From Chamaecrista fasciculata (taxonomy: Eukaryota > Streptophyta > Magnoliopsida > Fabales > Fabaceae), in the NCBI GenBank assembly GCA_003254925.1, contig QANZ01004226.1:274065-338064 (forward strand): a stretch of 64,000 bases of DNA, written 5' to 3'. A program made the translations under genes and the position numbers. This document shows positions 60,701-64,000 of this stretch, one piece after another; position 1 is the stretch's first letter, and every line of letters begins with the position of its first letter. The notes beneath the pieces are model-generated. The model ran no database searches. It was not told the DNA's origin and saw nothing but the letters and a program-made list of their open reading frames with translations.

Positions 60701-62958
60701 GAAGTCAGCAGCTGATATCAATAATTTAATTGAAAATATCAAAACCGATATCAGAGATTTAGAGATATTGGACAAGAGTAAATAAACAAGAGACGGAAAG
60801 AAAATATGCATCTCATACAGGTGATTAACAACCAACCTCTTTGGCCAATAAAGACTCCAAATTGTATTTTAAATAAGTAGCTCTTTTATGAGTGAGTAAG
60901 ATTAGAGCTTGTGACATACCATCATCCTTGTAGTATGATAAAAGAAAATTGCATATAGTACGGGCCAGGCTGATAAGGTATTTTCCATCTGCATAAGATA
61001 ATTCTTGTATTGCATTCACCATCCCAACTCTCTGGTACGGAAATGCTAGTCTTCCTTCTGAACCTGATGAGAATTGAACACAGAAGGTGAAAATACATTT
61101 AACAGGTGCCATTAGCACAGCCATTAAGCAAATCCACCAGTTTCATGGGCATCATATCAACATAAGCTTTAGGTTGCATCATACCCTTAATAACAGCTTT
61201 GATAGCATTAAACATTGTTTCTAGAGTATCTGGGTTGCTAGACTTTTGGCTCAAGCTCCTGATTATAGCTAATGCTCCATCCCGTCTCACTTCGTCAGCA
61301 TGCCTGGCCTGTGCTAATACTACTGAAAGAAACTCCATAGCATACTTACTCAAATCAAGCTTAACAGAACTCAAAAGAATTTCAACAGACTCCAGGACAA
61401 TCTCTGGGTTCCGTTTTAACATTTTAACAGAGGATGGGACCACTGTATTTTGAAAATCTTCATGTGACATTTGCAAGTAAAGTGGAGAAAATGCTTCAGT
61501 AAGACTCTTTCCTGGCTTTTCTTTTGCATTTAGTATTGCTTGAACATATATATCAAGAAATGTAGACTGCGACAAGCAAAGAGCTACATTAGAAACTGAG
61601 GGGAATAATATAAATATATTTATATTGAATAGCTACAAAAGTTATCAATGAATCTTACCTTGAGTTCTCCAAATAAAGATGGAGACTGACTTGAGAACTT
61701 CAGTAACAATAATAATAATTCAGGACTATCCTTGTATGGGATCCGGCCATCTTTCAATTCTTCTATGTAAACTTTAAAGATATTAGGCATCTGGAAATAT
61801 AGGTAGAAAAGCATAACATTACATTAACTTCTATGCATTTGTATTGAACAGGAGAAAACTAAGAGTCTAAATGGGTCAAATTCATGGAGCAAAACAGGTT
61901 ACTTTCATAAAAATATTAAAGGTTAAGCTAAACCTGTGAAAATAAATAGAAAAACTTCTTCTCGCAAGCCCTTCGCTCATGAAATGATCCTTGCATAGAG
62001 ACATTTAGTAACGATGCTTGGGCTGTAGCTACTCTACACAAAGCATTCTTTGAAACTGTGGCAAACTGGCTATTGCTTAAAAGAAGACATGACCAACTAA
62101 GAAGTCTGTAGCAGCCTACATGAGACTGAAACTTCAACTGCTTTTCCATATTCTGAACAAGAGCTGCTGCAAAACTTTTCATGAACAATGTTTCCCCTAA
62201 AGCTTTCACAATCACATCATCAACAGCTCTCCTTGATCTACGGTCATCATAAATAGGAAGTGTTCTAAAGATTATATCTATCAATGATGATGCCAGGTCC
62301 GCAGACATATCTGCAAAGTTCAAAGGAACTGATGAGATTTGTAAACAAAATTCTGCATAGAAAAGATTGTAACCAGGAACAGGACTAATTCCAGAAGGTT
62401 ATTTGTTCATTAGTACGGTGAAATTTTCATCCATTTCCTCCTCATCACAGCAAAAGACATGAACAGAAAACTAAGACATAACCTATACTTTGTATTAATT
62501 TTCACATCATTCATATCTGCAACCCTATCAATCATGAAACACTCCCACGTTATCCAATCAAATGTAATAATAAATTGACAGAATCAATAATATACCGTCC
62601 ATCATCCATAGATAAGCAATAAAATAAACGTTAGGATTGGATAAGCAGAGTTTGAGGAGAAGAATCCACCAAACCTTTTCTTCTTAACAGATATATAAAC
62701 CAGTCTAAATTCTAATAAGCAGTAAAATCAGTTGATATTTCTCAATGAAAATGTATGCAAGTGCATTCAAGGAAGTAAAAGAGAGAGCAACACTTGACAA
62801 TTGCAAATGGCACATGAGGTGTACTGATAAGATCGCTGACCTAAATGATTCAAAATAGATGGTATTTCATCACGGAATATCCGAACTCGTTTGTTGGTGG
62901 ACGCAGTGGAAACAAATTCAGCAATGGAAATCAGAGTATCCAATGAGTCCGCCATCAT
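42791..62958 (-). CDS. GCN1: GCN1 / ILITYHIA translational activator, 60 exons, 2,627 aa
   Basis: GCN1 is a ribosome-associated HEAT-repeat protein that activates the kinase GCN2, which phosphorylates eIF2-alpha; in Arabidopsis ILITYHIA acts in immunity and development. Exons in transcript order: 62841-62958, 61934-62310, 61659-61790, 61185-61566, 60920-61063, 60495-60679, 60276-60402, 60075-60148, 59922-59998, 59772-59808, 59516-59682, 58793-58973, 58602-58679, 58156-58275, 57982-58041, 57232-57357, 57051-57150, 56749-56918, 55715-56017, 55518-55634, 55304-55405, 55064-55213, 54593-54757, 54352-54528, 53879-54001, 53606-53686, 53401-53517, 52833-53005, 52464-52541, 52222-52369, 51903-52025, 51752-51808, 51531-51641, 51257-51448, 51012-51185, 50602-50712, 50414-50483, 50240-50318, 49889-49991, 49642-49812, 49412-49534, 49220-49333, 48986-49092, 48852-48903, 48650-48756, 48478-48537, 48277-48391, 48061-48171, 47832-47969, 47626-47748, 47426-47497, 46712-46824, 46175-46333, 45895-45991, 45590-45772, 45159-45353, 44906-45085, 44487-44619, 43856-43934, 42791-42833. 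They sum to 7,884 nt in one open frame. The eEF3-like block ([39 protein letters not shown]) is at about residues 1,330-1,720. The C terminus is acidic/Ser-rich ([14 protein letters not shown]). Intron 17 uses a GC donor. The start is a tandem ATG ATG; either may be used. Confidence 0.95.
44693..44868. mobile_element. MITE in GCN1 intron 57 with 9-bp target duplication
   Basis: The ends AGGACATGGATCCTCT and AGAGGATCCAATCT are imperfect inverted repeats, with a GA-rich left arm (agagagaaagagagag) opposite a CT-rich right arm (ccattctctctct). The direct repeat ggactttat lies at 44684-44692 and 44869-44877 (10 bp if the preceding T is counted). A third, unrelated Mutator-type MITE family in this window. 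Confidence 0.8.
46490..46548. other. C19 tract, 31-N gap and T9 tract in GCN1 intron 52
   Basis: A run of 19 C (46490-46508) leads into N at 46509-46539, followed by T9. The gap lies wholly inside an intron; the flanking exons (46175-46333 and 46712-46824) join in frame, so no coding sequence is lost. Confidence 0.97.
47225..47278. repeat. Perfect tandem duplication, 27-bp unit, GCN1 intron 51
   Basis: Two identical units of acataaaaaagatacattat plus ctaaatg, starting at 47225 and 47252. A simple intronic duplication. Confidence 0.92.
57530..57672. repeat. Paired GT-rich repeats in GCN1 intron 15
   Basis: Two diverged copies of a ~65-70 bp unit: attcatttaaattataacac...gtgtatgtgtgtgtgtatgc and attcatttgaattataacac...gtgagcgtgtgcgtgcgtg. 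Each ends in a GT/GC microsatellite. Confidence 0.7.
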
Positions 62959-63463
62959 TAAACGAGAAGATCTGGATATCCGATTGGAATGCTTAGTTCA
63001 GAAGTGAAAGCAAGAACTCCTCATGCACATAACGTTTCACTTCATCTGATGAATAAGTAGGGTTTTAGAAGCCGTTGTTGTATTGCAGGATTGAGATAGT
63101 AGAGACTGAAGAGTCACTGAAATGAAGAACACTCTTTTTCGTTCAAGAATTTTTTTTTTTTTTTACAAATGGAGGGTAGCAGACGGTCGTAGAGATTTTC
63201 CGACTGATGGGCTTCTTTTTATAAGTCTTTTTTTGTCAGATATAAAAGTCATACAAGGCGGTGGAACAAAGCCCAAAATCAGTTGGCCAAAAAGGCCCAA
63301 AATCAGTTTTTGTTTCCATCCTTTAATTTTTGAAACCTTGTTTTCATTTTTACCAAAATATAAATTGGGCTTGTTTGATTTCCATCCTTAAGAATAGTTT
63401 TTTAAGATTGTTTTAAGAGTTCAGACAATTTCTAGCGAAGAGGTATGGAAGACTTGGGAGACA
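62959..63463. other. GCN1 5' leader and upstream region
   Basis: Presumed 5' UTR and promoter of the minus-strand GCN1 gene. It contains a telo-box at 63058-63065 and a T-rich tract near 63150. The plus-strand ORF 63122-63391 is low-complexity and not supported. Confidence 0.55.
63058..63065 (-). promoter_or_regulatory. Telo-box (AAACCCTA) near the GCN1 start
   Basis: The minus strand reads AAACCCTA about 100 bp before the GCN1 ATG. Telo-boxes are enriched near the transcription start of plant ribosomal and translation-related genes, which suits GCN1. Function here is inferred from motif and position. Confidence 0.55.
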
Positions 63464-63967
63464 ATGAGAATGAACAATAGACAATGCATGGAGATTCGAA
63501 AGCTTTTGGAGAAGAAAATTCCCTCTAGGACCAAGACAGTTTCTCCGACCACAACAAGCACAACGGGTCACACTAGAAATATATTCTTCTCATGGTGGAA
63601 GGACAAAAAGATGAAGAAAAACTACTTTGGTGCCTTCTACCTCAACTCCGGAACGGCCCACTTATTTTTTACCCACCGAGAAGACAGCACGATTCGTATA
63701 AGAAGAACTGTTTTCTATGGGATCCGTGAGTGCCTGCTCAACCTCCAGACAAAAGGTATCCAGTCAATCCATGGACATCTACAAAAGGTCTACCCAGAGC
63801 TTCTCAACCCATTCTATGGAAACTATAAAGAGGAGACTATAGTTCAGGATATCGCCAACATCTGCCTCGCCAACAACTACATAATCAGTCCAGTGCATCA
63901 TCAACACCAATTCCAATTTATTTTACGAAACTTTCCCTCACATGTCTACAATTTTAATGTTGTTTAA
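63464..63967 (+). CDS. Unidentified ORF, 167 aa, possibly a transposon-derived fragment
   Basis: A single open frame with a basic N-terminal part (KKIPSRTKT, WWKDKKMKKNYFG) and then FGAFYLNSGTAHLFFTHRED, RRTVFYGIRECLLNLQTKGI and QDIANICLANNYIISPVHHQ. I do not recognise it with confidence. The order of motifs (GAFYLNSGTAH, then xGIRECLLNLQTKGI, then a late His-rich stretch) is loosely like plant RNase H-type domains of LINE or retrotransposon proteins, but the catalytic Asp expected after the second helix is not evident. The frame stays open upstream of the first ATG (EEVWKTWETMRM), so it may be an exon or a decayed fragment. An A-run follows at the window edge (63991-64000), but the window ends there. 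Confidence 0.35.
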   Translation: MRMNNRQCMEIRKLLEKKIPSRTKTVSPTTTSTTGHTRNIFFSWWKDKKMKKNYFGAFYLNSGTAHLFFTHREDSTIRIRRTVFYGIRECLLNLQTKGIQSIHGHLQKVYPELLNPFYGNYKEETIVQDIANICLANNYIISPVHHQHQFQFILRNFPSHVYNFNVV

Positions 63968-64000
63968 TTCTTAGGCCTTGTTCATTATTAAAAAAAAAAA

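Noticed and set aside
1-64000. CRISPR array, operon or phage-like module
   Set aside because: No regularly spaced repeats or prokaryotic gene organisation; the window is plant nuclear DNA.

Overview
This window reads as nuclear DNA of a flowering plant, almost certainly a eudicot. The genes have many short exons with long AT-rich introns, the intergenic DNA is AT-rich and full of small DNA transposons, and every recognisable protein matches an angiosperm family. A tRNA-derived SINE and several MITEs look like types familiar from legumes, but that placement is from memory and not proven. There is no bacterial-style operon, CRISPR array, tRNA or rRNA gene.

Left part (1-20.5 kb, minus strand): three genes run in the same direction. 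In transcription order they are VPS52/POK (20 exons, 707 aa), a MYCBP-like protein (5 exons, 116 aa) and a single-AT-hook AHL protein (6 exons, 353 aa). I followed all three exon by exon and each reading frame stays open to its stop codon. Next, 20.5-23.7 kb is an insertion-rich spacer holding an assembly gap, a Helitron 3' end, a Mutator-type MITE, a long-TIR MITE, a SINE with a 15-bp target duplication and another MITE. It separates VPS52 from the divergently transcribed WHY2 gene (8 exons, 243 aa). The Arabidopsis homologues are also neighbours, so this pair is an old linkage.

Middle part (27-42.8 kb): a two-exon small cupin (DUF861 type, 110 aa), then about 5.6 kb of AT-rich spacer with one clean MITE, then an intronless AMT1 ammonium transporter (506 aa). 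After that come two 1.5-1.6 kb near-identical direct copies joined at a single N, a GC-rich hairpin repeat, and a MITE split by a solo LTR.

Right part (42.8-63 kb, minus strand): one very large gene, GCN1/ILITYHIA, which I could follow through 60 exons to a 2,627-residue HEAT-repeat protein. Its leader has a telo-box. A short unidentified ORF lies at the right edge.

Functions touch endomembrane trafficking (VPS52), chromatin or AT-rich DNA binding (AHL), mitochondrial DNA maintenance (WHY2), ammonium uptake (AMT1) and translational control (GCN1). They do not form a pathway; they are a normal plant gene neighbourhood. I found no convincing new biological system. The most informative observations are the nested and target-site-flanked transposons, two non-canonical GC-AG introns, and the tandem copies that may be an assembly artefact.
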